From: a virus
Strand: one strand, 5' to 3'
Virus record (IMG/VR): IMGVR_UViG_3300027733_000062
Location: 1-60,139 of that record
Length of the DNA stretch: 60,139 nucleotides
Below are positions 7,180 through 15,812 of this stretch, piece by piece. The notes beneath the pieces are model-generated. The model was not told the origin of the DNA and ran no database searches. It worked only from the letters and a program-made list of their open reading frames with translations. The translations under genes and the position numbers were made by a program. How positions within the stretch are numbered: the first letter of the stretch is position 1; the number at the start of each line of letters is the position of its first letter.

Positions 7180-7548
7180 TTATTCTTTTTCTAGTTCCTC
7201 ATCCTTAGAGATAATTTCTTCTATACCTTCTTCATCGTCAACACAGGCATAAAAATCATAATTACCATCATCAGTCTGATAATATAAAACATACAATAGT
7301 GAATCTGTATCACCCAACAAATCTAATACCACTTCATCACCTTCCTGTTCAACCGCATAAGATGTTGGTATGTCTAAATTGAACATACGCAACACCTTAC
7401 GGATTTTTAGGAAACCGATTTGTGGAGAAAGAATTATATCATTGAGCTCTTTACTTAGTTGAGCATTAACCGCTTCTTCAATAGCCACATCGTGAACTAT
7501 TGAATCCATAGGCATTGCTAACTCTGTTAAAAACTCTTTGAATTTCAT
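7180..7548 (-). CDS. Acidic phage protein of unknown function
   Basis: A 122-residue, strongly acidic protein. The N-terminus MKFKEFLTELAMPMDSI resembles the MKFxxFL start shared by several proteins of this phage (12057, 8174). The middle has LxDIILSPQIGFLKIRKVLRM and the C-terminus is a D/E cluster. No family function is known to me. Two bases separate it from the stop of the structural gene upstream. Confidence 0.68.
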   Translation of the reverse strand: MKFKEFLTELAMPMDSIVHDVAIEEAVNAQLSKELNDIILSPQIGFLKIRKVLRMFNLDIPTSYAVEQEGDEVVLDLLGDTDSLLYVLYYQTDDGNYDFYACVDDEEGIEEIISKDEELEKE

Positions 7549-7549
7549 A

Positions 7550-8134
7550 TTAGAATACGTTTTCGTTGTCGCCAGTCATTGAACCCATGGCAACTAAAGT
7601 TTCTGTTAAAACACGGTTTGCACGACCACCCATCGTTACGGTGAACACAGCATTACCTGTATTTGGACGCAATATTGGTGTGTTAGCATACATTCCTGGA
7701 TTTACAATTGTAATTGTATTAATGTAACCAGCAGTATTTGTTGTGATTGTTGCAACAACTGGAATAATGGTAGAACGGCCGTTTGAACCGGTGTTACCAA
7801 ATCCACTATTCGCAACAATAGTAATTGTGCTGTTTACACCAACTGCGCCTGCATTAGCAGTAATTGAAACAACAGGTCCCATACCAACACGGCGGGTTAC
7901 CCAACCAGCGTGTGATGGATGTCCGGTTGATTCTACTGTTGATGAATTAGCTTGTTCAGCAGCAGATACGCCAAAAATACCAATTGCTTGGTTGTCGCTA
8001 AACGAACCAAGTTTTGTATTAGCGTAATATACTTCTGCGTTTGCTGTTACTTGTGGTGTTGTTCCGCCATAACCAGCCATTGCACTTGATACAGGTGCAT
8101 TGTTGGCAGCGTCTAGGTTTCCCCATAAAGACAT
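7550..8134 (-). CDS. Virion structural or decoration protein
   Basis: A 194-residue protein starting MSLWGNLDAANNAP. It has a beta-rich, Gly/Asn/Thr-rich body (VSITANAGAVGVNSTITIV) and ends ETLVAMGSMTGDNENVF. A start MSLWGNxDxANN with GHxGWVxRxxG in the middle and ETLVAMGSM at the end is a pattern I recall in small structural proteins of T4-like aquatic phages. It has AGGAG 8 nt before the ATG and a CATAAATA late-type element upstream, suggesting high late expression. Confidence 0.75.
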   Translation of the reverse strand: MSLWGNLDAANNAPVSSAMAGYGGTTPQVTANAEVYYANTKLGSFSDNQAIGIFGVSAAEQANSSTVESTGHPSHAGWVTRRVGMGPVVSITANAGAVGVNSTITIVANSGFGNTGSNGRSTIIPVVATITTNTAGYINTITIVNPGMYANTPILRPNTGNAVFTVTMGGRANRVLTETLVAMGSMTGDNENVF

Positions 8135-8165
8135 TTTTATTCTCCTAAAAAATCGGTCTGTTTGT

Positions 8166-8173
8166 TATTTATG
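8166..8173 (-). promoter_or_regulatory. Late-promoter-like element CATAAATA
   Basis: CATAAATA on the minus strand is one mismatch from the T4 late consensus. Its predicted start near 8160 gives a 26-nt leader that contains the AGGAG RBS of the structural gene starting at 8134. Confidence 0.5.
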
Positions 8174-10087
8174 TTAAGGATTACTCTTGGTAATCTGACT
8201 TGTTAATTCTGGATCAGCGATAAATTTATCACTACCAGCTTCAGTTACTTCTTTTTTCTTTTTAGCAACTTTCATTGCCTCACGAACAATCTCTAATTGG
8301 CGTGATTCAAACATATGTGCATTAGAAGCACCAGCAGCTCTTGCTTGAGCGTTTTTGGTAGACGAACCAGCGTCACGAGCCTTCACATAATCTGATTTAG
8401 GTTTATCTGCTTTACCAATTGGTATTTCTGGAACTGTAAATGGATTTGGTTTTACATTTGATTGTTCTTCCATTTTCTTTGCCATAGCTTTGCGAGCCAA
8501 ATCACGAGCACGGGACATAGGTGTGTGTTTAGCACCAGACTTATCTGTTACTGTACCTGTACCTTTGACTTTTCTCCATGGTGTTTCTACTTTCCATGAA
8601 CCAGACTTCTTGTCTGCTTCTGCATCTTCTTGCACATAAGGAATCAATTTAGTTTGCCCAATAGTTTTGTTTAATTTTGGTTGTCCAGTTACAGTCAATG
8701 TTGCAGCTGCTTCAGTTGGGGGACCACCATCACTATCAACAGATTCTTTATTAACAACCAATCTATCTAAAGCACGACCAACACCTGCTTGACGCTTAGG
8801 TGGCAATTGACCGTATAGGTTGTGGTGCATTCCACTTTTCTTTAGTTGGTCATGTGTAACTTTTTCAAGGTATCTACCAGCTAAATCTTGTGAAATCTCA
8901 TCAACTTGTTCAACATCTTCTTTCTTCATTGCTTTGCGTTTAGTAAGTTCTTTTGCAACCATTTTTAACTTAGAAGCAAATGCAGGTGAAGGTCTTTGTT
9001 CGTCTTTATGACTGTCCCAATGTTTCTGCAACTTATCAGTAGGCATTTTGGAAACATCTTCTTTGACTTCTTTCATTTCTGAATACATATAGTCGGCCGC
9101 AGTTTGGATATAATCAGTAGCAAGAGTAATCTTGGACTGAACCCACTCAGGCATATCTGTATCTGGTTTCAACATATCTTTAATCATTTCAGCACAACGA
9201 GTTAATGTTGCTAATTGATTCAAAGCCATATCACCTTCATAGCCATATTCTTGTTCATCTTTTGCTTCATTAACTGGATGATAGTGATAACCTTGCATAC
9301 GATACTTAGCCGCAGCATTTGCAGAGATACGCAAAGTTTTACCAGAAGTCTTATGTTTAACTGTAATAATTTTTTCTTGAGCAGGAACGGCACCTTCGGT
9401 CATTTCAGTATCTTCTGAAACAGACTTCCAACCACCACCCATTTCTTTGTATTTCTTTGATGCCCAACCATTGGCGTATGCAGAAGGATAAACATCAAAT
9501 TTGGCTTTGGCTTGTGCCTTTGCTTGAGCCCATTTTTCAGGACTTGTTGGTACATTTTTTTCGTCTAATTTTTCCATATCTTCACTTATTTTTCCTTTTC
9601 CAAAATTGGAAACATTAATAGGTTTTCCTTGTCTTTCAGGATTTGGGTCGTGTTTGCGTTTAGAGGCAACAGCTGATGCTCTTTCTTTTTTAGAAAGTTT
9701 AGCTCTTTTCTCATTAGACATACATTTAGGTTTAGGTTCTCCTGGCTCTCTAGCACAAGGACCAATTGCTTCGCCTTTGCTATTGATTCTTTTCCAACCA
9801 CCTTCTGGTGCAGTTTTACTGAACCATTTACGCAAATCTTCTTTAAGTTCTGCTTCTCTTTCAGTATTAGATTTGCGATTTGGATGGTCTGGATTCTTAT
9901 AAGGAGTTTTTCTAAAACCTTCTTTATCATAGTTTCCTGATTTCTTTTTTGCAATAGCAGTTGCAGCCGCAATTGCTGCCGCAGCTGATTCTTTTACGCA
10001 AGAACCAGGCGAGTATGCTTTTTTGCCTGGTTTTGGTTTATAACCAGGCCAGCATCTACCTTCTAAGAAATCAGAAAACTTTTTCAC
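8174..10087 (-). CDS. Large multi-motif late protein of unknown function
   Basis: A 637-residue Lys/Glu/Ala-rich protein. The N-terminus has two cysteine motifs (RCWPGYKPKPGKKAYSPGSC). Residues about 85-150 carry LRKWFSKTAPEGGWKRINSKG with CAREPGEPKPKC, a small cysteine domain found in several phage proteins. The middle has VEQVDEISQDLAGRYLEKV, an LDE-S-type motif also found twice in the next protein downstream of its own start (10087-11739). Much of the rest looks disordered. Probably a late or structural accessory protein. Function not recognised. Confidence 0.7.
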   Translation of the reverse strand: MKKFSDFLEGRCWPGYKPKPGKKAYSPGSCVKESAAAAIAAATAIAKKKSGNYDKEGFRKTPYKNPDHPNRKSNTEREAELKEDLRKWFSKTAPEGGWKRINSKGEAIGPCAREPGEPKPKCMSNEKRAKLSKKERASAVASKRKHDPNPERQGKPINVSNFGKGKISEDMEKLDEKNVPTSPEKWAQAKAQAKAKFDVYPSAYANGWASKKYKEMGGGWKSVSEDTEMTEGAVPAQEKIITVKHKTSGKTLRISANAAAKYRMQGYHYHPVNEAKDEQEYGYEGDMALNQLATLTRCAEMIKDMLKPDTDMPEWVQSKITLATDYIQTAADYMYSEMKEVKEDVSKMPTDKLQKHWDSHKDEQRPSPAFASKLKMVAKELTKRKAMKKEDVEQVDEISQDLAGRYLEKVTHDQLKKSGMHHNLYGQLPPKRQAGVGRALDRLVVNKESVDSDGGPPTEAAATLTVTGQPKLNKTIGQTKLIPYVQEDAEADKKSGSWKVETPWRKVKGTGTVTDKSGAKHTPMSRARDLARKAMAKKMEEQSNVKPNPFTVPEIPIGKADKPKSDYVKARDAGSSTKNAQARAAGASNAHMFESRQLEIVREAMKVAKKKKEVTEAGSDKFIADPELTSQITKSNP

Positions 10088-11739
10088 TATTCGCCTTTGG
10101 CTCGAGCAGTAGCAGTTGCATACATTACAGACTTAGCATCTTTACCATAACGCTCTTTGAAACCAGAAATACCTTTCTTCATTGATTTAACAATTTCTTC
10201 TTTCTTCTTCATTTCTGGTTCTGATAATGAGCGCTCATCCAAATCAATCTCAGAAATTTTAACACCATTAACATCATTGTAATCAATGAACTCAACAGTT
10301 GTATGTGTTTCTTCATTCTGAACTGCTTGAACGGCAGGCTTAGATACTTCAGGCTGTTTCTTTGTACCAGCAGCACGTTGTTTAGCATCAGCTAATTGAG
10401 CATCAAATTCAGCACTAGTTGGTTCTTCAGAAATATGTTCAACTTCTTCGTGAACACCTACGCCAGCAGAGTGCCTAATTTGTTTAACAGCATCGTGGTG
10501 ACTATGAAAGTCATCAATCTGACCATAATCATCATCACCTTGAGGACTATGATATGCAGTATGTGTTCCAGATGGTTTGTGATGGACTACATAACCAATT
10601 TTTTTGTTGTTATGGTAAACACCATGTTCAGCTTCAGTTTTATCATTATATTCTTTTTTAACTTCAATGCCTTCATCAAGAACTTCAACATCTTCTGCCA
10701 TTTTTTTCTTTTTAGCCCACGCTTCAAACAAACCTTTGATACCGCCTTCTTTGTAAAGGTCTAAATCTTCAGAAAATCTTTTTGCAAAATAATCTTGTGT
10801 GTCTTTTCTCAAATAATTTTTTGAAGTACCGTGATATCCTTTTTTATACATTGAAGAATCTTTTTCAATATTTTTCAAATCTTTTTCTTTTGGACCAGAC
10901 ATTGTATCAACTGCGTGTCTTTCATCTTTAGTGCCGCCGTATGCGCCAGGTCTTGCACGATGAACAAACTTACCATCTTTAGATTCATACTCTAAAATGG
11001 TTGCAGCTGCAGCATCAACATCTTCTTTTTTAACCGATTGCATAATTTGTTTAACAAACGCTTTTCTTGGATTGTGAACAGGATCATTGAGTCCATACTT
11101 GTCATCAGCAGTTTTGGTTGCTCTAGCAACACCTCTTACTCCATGCTTATTTGCAATGTGATCCATGGTTTTTGTTGCTTTAGCAATACTAGATTTTTCA
11201 TTTGGACCATCATCACCCATTCTTTTTACATAAGCAGAAGTTGCAGTTTTTAATGATACTTCATCCAATTCTTCAACTTCTTCTTTTGTTAATTTTTTAA
11301 CAGCTTTACCAATACCAGAAAGACGCTTTTGTTTTGTTGCTTCATCTTCATTTGAGTATTTTTCTGCTGCAGCTTTTACACGAGGATTTTTTGCTCTTAA
11401 GCTTGTGTTTGCCATACCAACTGAACCAGCAGCATTCTTTGCAGCACTATCACTTGCTTTATTCACATAAGAACCAAGTGTTGTTTTTGACAATTCATCA
11501 AGTTGCTCAAATTCTTCTGATACCATAAATTCTTCAATTTCTTCCAATGAAAAATCTTCTAAATTTTCTTTTACTTTTTTCTTGTTACGAAGCATTTCAA
11601 AGTCTTTTGCAGTCAGCTCATCTTTCTCTGGCTCATGCACATCCAATTTCTGTTGATTTGGATGCAAGGCTTTTTCGCCCATCATGATGCGAGCAGCAAT
11701 ATCAGCTACATCTCTTAGTTTTTTATTTTCAAATTCCAT
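10087..11739 (-). CDS. Large repeat-containing late protein
   Basis: A 550-residue, charged, mostly helical or disordered protein. At least two copies of a short motif occur, LDELSKTTLGSYVNKA and LDEVSLKTATSAYVKRM, separated by about 75 residues. The same motif type recurs in the neighbouring 637-residue protein. A central segment (GYVVHHKPSGTHTAYHSPQG) is rich in His, Gly and Tyr. The C-terminus reads FKERYGKDAKSVMYATATA, a phage-conserved ending I recall from other proteins of this kind. AAGGA lies 8 nt before the start. Role unknown. Confidence 0.7.
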   Translation of the reverse strand: MEFENKKLRDVADIAARIMMGEKALHPNQQKLDVHEPEKDELTAKDFEMLRNKKKVKENLEDFSLEEIEEFMVSEEFEQLDELSKTTLGSYVNKASDSAAKNAAGSVGMANTSLRAKNPRVKAAAEKYSNEDEATKQKRLSGIGKAVKKLTKEEVEELDEVSLKTATSAYVKRMGDDGPNEKSSIAKATKTMDHIANKHGVRGVARATKTADDKYGLNDPVHNPRKAFVKQIMQSVKKEDVDAAAATILEYESKDGKFVHRARPGAYGGTKDERHAVDTMSGPKEKDLKNIEKDSSMYKKGYHGTSKNYLRKDTQDYFAKRFSEDLDLYKEGGIKGLFEAWAKKKKMAEDVEVLDEGIEVKKEYNDKTEAEHGVYHNNKKIGYVVHHKPSGTHTAYHSPQGDDDYGQIDDFHSHHDAVKQIRHSAGVGVHEEVEHISEEPTSAEFDAQLADAKQRAAGTKKQPEVSKPAVQAVQNEETHTTVEFIDYNDVNGVKISEIDLDERSLSEPEMKKKEEIVKSMKKGISGFKERYGKDAKSVMYATATARAKGE

Positions 11740-11757
11740 GGTTAGTTTCCTTTTGAA

Positions 11758-12060
11758 TTAACAATTCCATTTTCTTAGTGCTTTATTAATTCTGCTATCT
11801 GGATCCCTTGCGGTTTTAGCAGATGTAAGTTTTGCTTTCATTCCGGACATTCTGGAACAAAATGATTTTCTACGATTTGCAGATTTAGAACCTGGCTTCA
11901 ACTTAGATGGTTTAGTTGTAACTGCCATTGAAAGTTTAGAACCTGGATTCTCTCTGCGATATGATTCAATACCTTTACGGTTTAAACCACCGGCTTCGCT
12001 TTTGCCTTCTTTGCGAGTCCATGCTGGGGACTCTGCCATGAATTCTTTTAGTCTTTTCAT
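11758..12060 (-). CDS. DUF6321-like basic protein
   Basis: A 100-residue very basic protein. SPAWTRKEGKSEAGGLNRKG followed by SYRRENPGSKL, VTTKPSKLKPGSKSANRRKS and FCSRMSGMKAK matches the DUF6321 pattern common in aquatic phages. It is probably nucleic-acid-binding given its charge. Its start overlaps the stop of the nucleotidyltransferase-kinase gene by ATGA. Family name is from memory; molecular role unknown. Confidence 0.75.
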   Translation of the reverse strand: MKRLKEFMAESPAWTRKEGKSEAGGLNRKGIESYRRENPGSKLSMAVTTKPSKLKPGSKSANRRKSFCSRMSGMKAKLTSAKTARDPDSRINKALRKWNC

Positions 12061-14336
12061 AGTGCGTAATTTCTTTTTCTGAACGATAAAAGGTCTATGC
12101 CTTTCTTCTTTAATTCATCTTCTTTTTGGTCACCGATAGAAGCGGTAGTTTCGTCACCTTGCATTTCAGTAACAGAAATCTTCCGCTTCTTAATCTTCTC
12201 GCCCATATCACGACCAATGGATTCTCCGCCAGCTGCCATAGACATACCAGGTTCAATACCCTTATCAATCGACTCTTTTACTTTACTTTCTTTCTTGGTG
12301 CGGATTTGGTTGAGGGTGATTTTGGTTTTGACGGGACTGTTTTCGAGGTCACTACCGGTTTGGTATTGGTAGTCGGCTTCGGAGATACTACTGGTTCCGG
12401 TGCTACTACTGGTGTTGGTTCTTCCGCTTTCTTGAAAAAACTTTTGATTAACTTTAACATCTTCATTCTCCTTGATTTTAATTACATACCCCTTGCCTTG
12501 CTTATAGACTACACCACCATTTATGTGGGCTTCTTTAGCAGCAGAACGGCGAAGCATAAATGTTCTTACTTTGCCGTGTGTATCCTTCAATAAACTCTTA
12601 TGATTTATTTCATGTGATTCTTTATTTAAATGTTTCTCTAAACGGTCAATAGAGCCAGACATATTTTCTTTACCTTGTTTTTCAGCTTCTTTGCGTTTAG
12701 CCTCAATCTCATTGTGTTTCTTTTCTCTCTCAGCTGCAGCAGCACGGAACTTATCAAGTGCTGATTCTAACAAAGGATTAGCAAATTCGTTTTCAAATTC
12801 TTCGTTGACTTTCTTAGCAACTGGTTTTGTTTGCAATGGAGTTACCTTTGGTTCATCAGGTTTAACTTGTTGTAATTTATCATGGACAGAACGGAATGTA
12901 ACTTTACCATCTTTACCATAACGACCAAAACCATAATATTGTAATCCCATCTTACGAGCTTCATCAGCTGCACCACTATTAGGATGTGGCATAGAATCAA
13001 CTTTGGTGTTGACAGGCAATTTATCACTCTTTTCTAATTCTTGGCCAATCCATTCTTTTGCTTGTGGTGCTTTAGGTGGAGTTTTAATAAACTTCTGAAC
13101 ACCTTTATAGATATTCAACATTTCTTCTTTCTTAGCTTGCACAATTTCTGGTTTGGCACTTCTTAAATCTTCAGAGTTATCAAACTCAACATACTTGTCA
13201 CCAAATAGTTTTGCTAAGTCTGCTCTTGAATCTTGTACCGATTGCCATTTCTGTTTACGGATGGTTTCAGGTACACTTCTACCACCTCTTTGACCTCTTT
13301 CAACATTTCGTGAAGCAGATACTTCATCACGAGTATTAACCATAATCATGGCAGTATCGTAACCAAGTTCTTCTAAACGACTTTTAATTTTTTTAATCTT
13401 TTCAGCATCATCACCAGTACCGTTGATGATAACACCATTACGACCATGTAGTGCCAATCTTTGGCGTAACTCGGTCATGTTCTTGGCCTTACCACGCTCA
13501 ACATCTCTTGCAACTTTTTCAGAAGCAGGCATGGTCTTATTAAGGCCTTTTTTGTCCATCAAAAACTCTAATGCTTTATCAGAGTTAATCTCGGTCATGC
13601 CGTGGCCAGCAAGTGTGTTATCTAAAACATAATCTTTACCAGAACCAGGACCACCTGCTAAGAATACTGCCTTAAAAATGCCTTTGTCATGCACACCTTC
13701 AGTTAACAATTCTTCAAAGAGTTCATCTACACTTTCTTTAAGTCCCATACCTTTACGAACATCGTGCATTAATTCTTTTGCATGGTGTTCAGGTACATGG
13801 CCAGGAATACCTTTCTTAAATTCTTTAAAGTTACTTGTTGAAGCATGACCTCTCATTTTGGAGGCTGACATTCCTTCTGTGCCTTCAGCATCAGGATCTC
13901 TTTCACCAGAAGAATGAACAGTAATCTTTTTAAAATTGAATAATGCACCTTCGTGTTTTCCATTATACTGAGCCAACTTTTTCTTATATTCGTCTGTGCG
14001 GTCAGAACCAGCAACCATGTGCAAATGCGTTACACCTTGTTTGTGTAATTTAGCAGCATGATGTAGGAAAGTTGGATGTTCCGAATCTGAAGTGGACAGA
14101 TTGGTGTTTGGGAAGAAACGCTTTGCGTGTTTCAGTTTGTCTTTAGCGGAGAGAGGATTCTTTTTAGCATCCTGAGAATGAGATAATACCACATGATGTG
14201 AAGCTTTGTGTTCAGCAGCAACCTCTTTGACCTTATCGACCAATTTGGCATGACCAGTCGTTGGAGGGTTCATCCTTCCAAAGGCCATGACGGCGTGCTT
14301 CTCTGTTGCTTCTAGTATAAAATCTCTAAATTTCAT
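12057..14336 (-). CDS. Nucleotidylyltransferase and P-loop kinase fusion
   Basis: A 759-residue protein. Residues 1-200 form a nucleotidylyltransferase-like domain. GRMNPPTTGHAKLV gives the (H/T)xGH signature near 26-29, and GTEGMSASKMR near 152-162 is equivalent to the ISSTxxR motif. Residues about 219-420 are a P-loop kinase domain with GGPGSGKD at 228-235 and NxERGQRGGRSVPE. The C-terminal 330 residues are low-complexity and contain an out-of-frame ORF (12278-12460). The order resembles NadR (NMN adenylyltransferase plus ribosylnicotinamide kinase), but substrate is unknown. A perfect TATAAATA lies 40 nt upstream. Confidence 0.78.
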   Translation of the reverse strand: MKFRDFILEATEKHAVMAFGRMNPPTTGHAKLVDKVKEVAAEHKASHHVVLSHSQDAKKNPLSAKDKLKHAKRFFPNTNLSTSDSEHPTFLHHAAKLHKQGVTHLHMVAGSDRTDEYKKKLAQYNGKHEGALFNFKKITVHSSGERDPDAEGTEGMSASKMRGHASTSNFKEFKKGIPGHVPEHHAKELMHDVRKGMGLKESVDELFEELLTEGVHDKGIFKAVFLAGGPGSGKDYVLDNTLAGHGMTEINSDKALEFLMDKKGLNKTMPASEKVARDVERGKAKNMTELRQRLALHGRNGVIINGTGDDAEKIKKIKSRLEELGYDTAMIMVNTRDEVSASRNVERGQRGGRSVPETIRKQKWQSVQDSRADLAKLFGDKYVEFDNSEDLRSAKPEIVQAKKEEMLNIYKGVQKFIKTPPKAPQAKEWIGQELEKSDKLPVNTKVDSMPHPNSGAADEARKMGLQYYGFGRYGKDGKVTFRSVHDKLQQVKPDEPKVTPLQTKPVAKKVNEEFENEFANPLLESALDKFRAAAAEREKKHNEIEAKRKEAEKQGKENMSGSIDRLEKHLNKESHEINHKSLLKDTHGKVRTFMLRRSAAKEAHINGGVVYKQGKGYVIKIKENEDVKVNQKFFQESGRTNTSSSTGTSSISEADYQYQTGSDLENSPVKTKITLNQIRTKKESKVKESIDKGIEPGMSMAAGGESIGRDMGEKIKKRKISVTEMQGDETTASIGDQKEDELKKKGIDLLSFRKRNYAL
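12278..12460 (-). CDS. Candidate nested gene encoding a Pro/Lys-rich peptide
   Basis: A 60-residue frame lying entirely inside the nucleotidyltransferase-kinase gene in another frame. Its ATG at 12460 is preceded by AAGGAG (12468-12473) with ideal 7-nt spacing. The product begins MLKLIKSFFKKAEEP and continues with Pro/Val/Lys-rich sequence (PTPVVAPEPVVSPKP) ending KSAPRKKVK. The host protein is low-complexity here, so both frames could be tolerated. The RBS could also be a chance product of Lys-Glu codons. Real but unproven is my best reading. Confidence 0.35.
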   Translation of the reverse strand: MLKLIKSFFKKAEEPTPVVAPEPVVSPKPTTNTKPVVTSKTVPSKPKSPSTKSAPRKKVK

Positions 14337-14375
14337 CTCCGCCTCTACAGCGTTATAATTATTAAACTTACAGTC

Positions 14376-14383
14376 TATTTATA
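14376..14383 (-). promoter_or_regulatory. Perfect T4-type late promoter TATAAATA
   Basis: An exact TATAAATA on the minus strand sits in the 52-nt gap after the sugar operon and about 40 nt before the ATG at 14336. The phage encodes gp55, the sigma factor that recognises this element. The leader contains AGAGG upstream of the start. Confidence 0.65.
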
Positions 14384-14388
14384 TAAAT

Positions 14389-15168
14389 TTAGGTTCTATA
14401 TGTATCAGCAGATGTCTTGGAACTAGACCTTTTCTTAATAAGTTCAAGTATATCGGGATTGTTTGCTTGTTCTCCATAGGGGGCAAACATGGCTCTATCG
14501 TGTTTCTCTGCTTCTTGACGAGCTTCTGAAACATAGTAGATATTCAATGACTTGCGATAGACGCCATCAGGACATTGGAGTTCTGTTGGCAGACCATGCC
14601 ATGAATTGTCTGCGGTATCAAATAGAACCGCACTATTAAATTTATTGAATACTTTGGTTACACACTCTTTTGGAAGATTCTTTTCTTCATTATGTGACCA
14701 GAATTCTAAACCACCATTCCATTCTTCTTGCCATTCTGGTGTCATGTAGATGATGATATTGATTCGTCTTTCTTTACCTAGTTTTGGATGAATTGAATAG
14801 TCTTTATGCATATTCAATTTACCACCACGAGCAGTCATATGCCAACCGCCACCATGTAGTCCATAATCAGCTTCTAAATTATTAATACCAGTAATTTTAC
14901 GGACTTTGTCCACAAACTCTGGTGTATTCATCAACGAAAAGGCCTTGTATGTTTCTTTAGGAAACAAATCCCAATTAGGAGTCAATTTCTTGTTCTCAAT
15001 TGGACTCTTATATACAGACCAAATGATTGGGTCATTAAAATCAGGAAATTCAGAAGATAATTTCAATGCTGTTTCATCATCAAAGAAATTGTCAATCACC
15101 ACATGGCGAAACGGTTTGCCATCATTATACTCTTTATTCAGTTTTTCGTAATCAAATTCATTAATCAT
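14389..15168 (-). CDS. 2-oxoglutarate/Fe(II) oxygenase of the sugar operon
   Basis: A 259-residue double-stranded beta-helix oxygenase of the prolyl-hydroxylase type. The iron ligands are likely H140 and D142 in NMHKDYSIHP and the histidine in DNSWHGLP, with the 2OG-binding arginine in YRKSLNIYY. N-terminal PFRHVVIDNFFDDETA is typical of phage members. It is the last gene of the operon, overlapping the previous gene by ATGA. It could hydroxylate a sugar, a cyclitol or a protein. Homologues also occur in cyanophages and in capsule loci. Confidence 0.85.
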   Translation of the reverse strand: MINEFDYEKLNKEYNDGKPFRHVVIDNFFDDETALKLSSEFPDFNDPIIWSVYKSPIENKKLTPNWDLFPKETYKAFSLMNTPEFVDKVRKITGINNLEADYGLHGGGWHMTARGGKLNMHKDYSIHPKLGKERRINIIIYMTPEWQEEWNGGLEFWSHNEEKNLPKECVTKVFNKFNSAVLFDTADNSWHGLPTELQCPDGVYRKSLNIYYVSEARQEAEKHDRAMFAPYGEQANNPDILELIKKRSSSKTSADTYRT

Positions 15169-15812
15169 GGGTATCTTTTAACTGTAATATCACGGTTCAA
15201 TATGTTATGAATAGAAAACAATCTTTCTATTACAAATGAAAAATATGGAAGAAAATGGCCATTATATGTTTGACCTTCTTTGTATATGTAGTTGCTTAGA
15301 GCTACATCTTCTTCACAAGTTCTTAGACATAGGTCAAGAAAAGACAGGTAATTTTTCCAAAATTTACTATTACCAATGAAATAATTACAACTTCCAAAAT
15401 CTTCTGGTAGATATTTAAATTGCTCAACTGGTGTATCAATACCAATTTTTGGAAATAATCTGTTCGCAAAGTTAATCATGCCTGGATGCCATCTATCACC
15501 TTGCACCCATAAATTTGGATATTCATCAGCTAAATGTTTGAATGGGTCGAAATGATATACATCGTAGCCAGGATTTTCTTGTATCCAATCTCTGAACTGA
15601 TATGGCGGCAATCCTGTTTTATGTAACCATCTCCAAGATAATAAACCCCAATGAGCATCAGAATCTTTATGTTTCTCTAAGAGTTTTCGCCACATAGGCA
15701 ACTCACGCATTTCAGGAGCATCGTTTGCGGTATTATCGTAAGGTATGAATACGGGGTCTAAGTTAGGTAACTGTACCGAATCATAGTATGCTTGATAGAT
15801 TTTAAGATTCAT
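15165..15812 (-). CDS. Glycosyltransferase-like protein, family unclear
   Basis: A 215-residue soluble protein. WGLLSWRWLHKTGLPPYQF, then NPGYDVYHFDPFKHL and FKYLPEDFGSCNYFIGNSKFW are recognisable blocks that I associate with surface-polysaccharide loci. I cannot name a defined family. No clear DxD motif is present. It overlaps both neighbours by ATGA and so belongs to the sugar operon. A glycosyltransferase role is inferred from context. Confidence 0.6.
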   Translation of the reverse strand: MNLKIYQAYYDSVQLPNLDPVFIPYDNTANDAPEMRELPMWRKLLEKHKDSDAHWGLLSWRWLHKTGLPPYQFRDWIQENPGYDVYHFDPFKHLADEYPNLWVQGDRWHPGMINFANRLFPKIGIDTPVEQFKYLPEDFGSCNYFIGNSKFWKNYLSFLDLCLRTCEEDVALSNYIYKEGQTYNGHFLPYFSFVIERLFSIHNILNRDITVKRYP

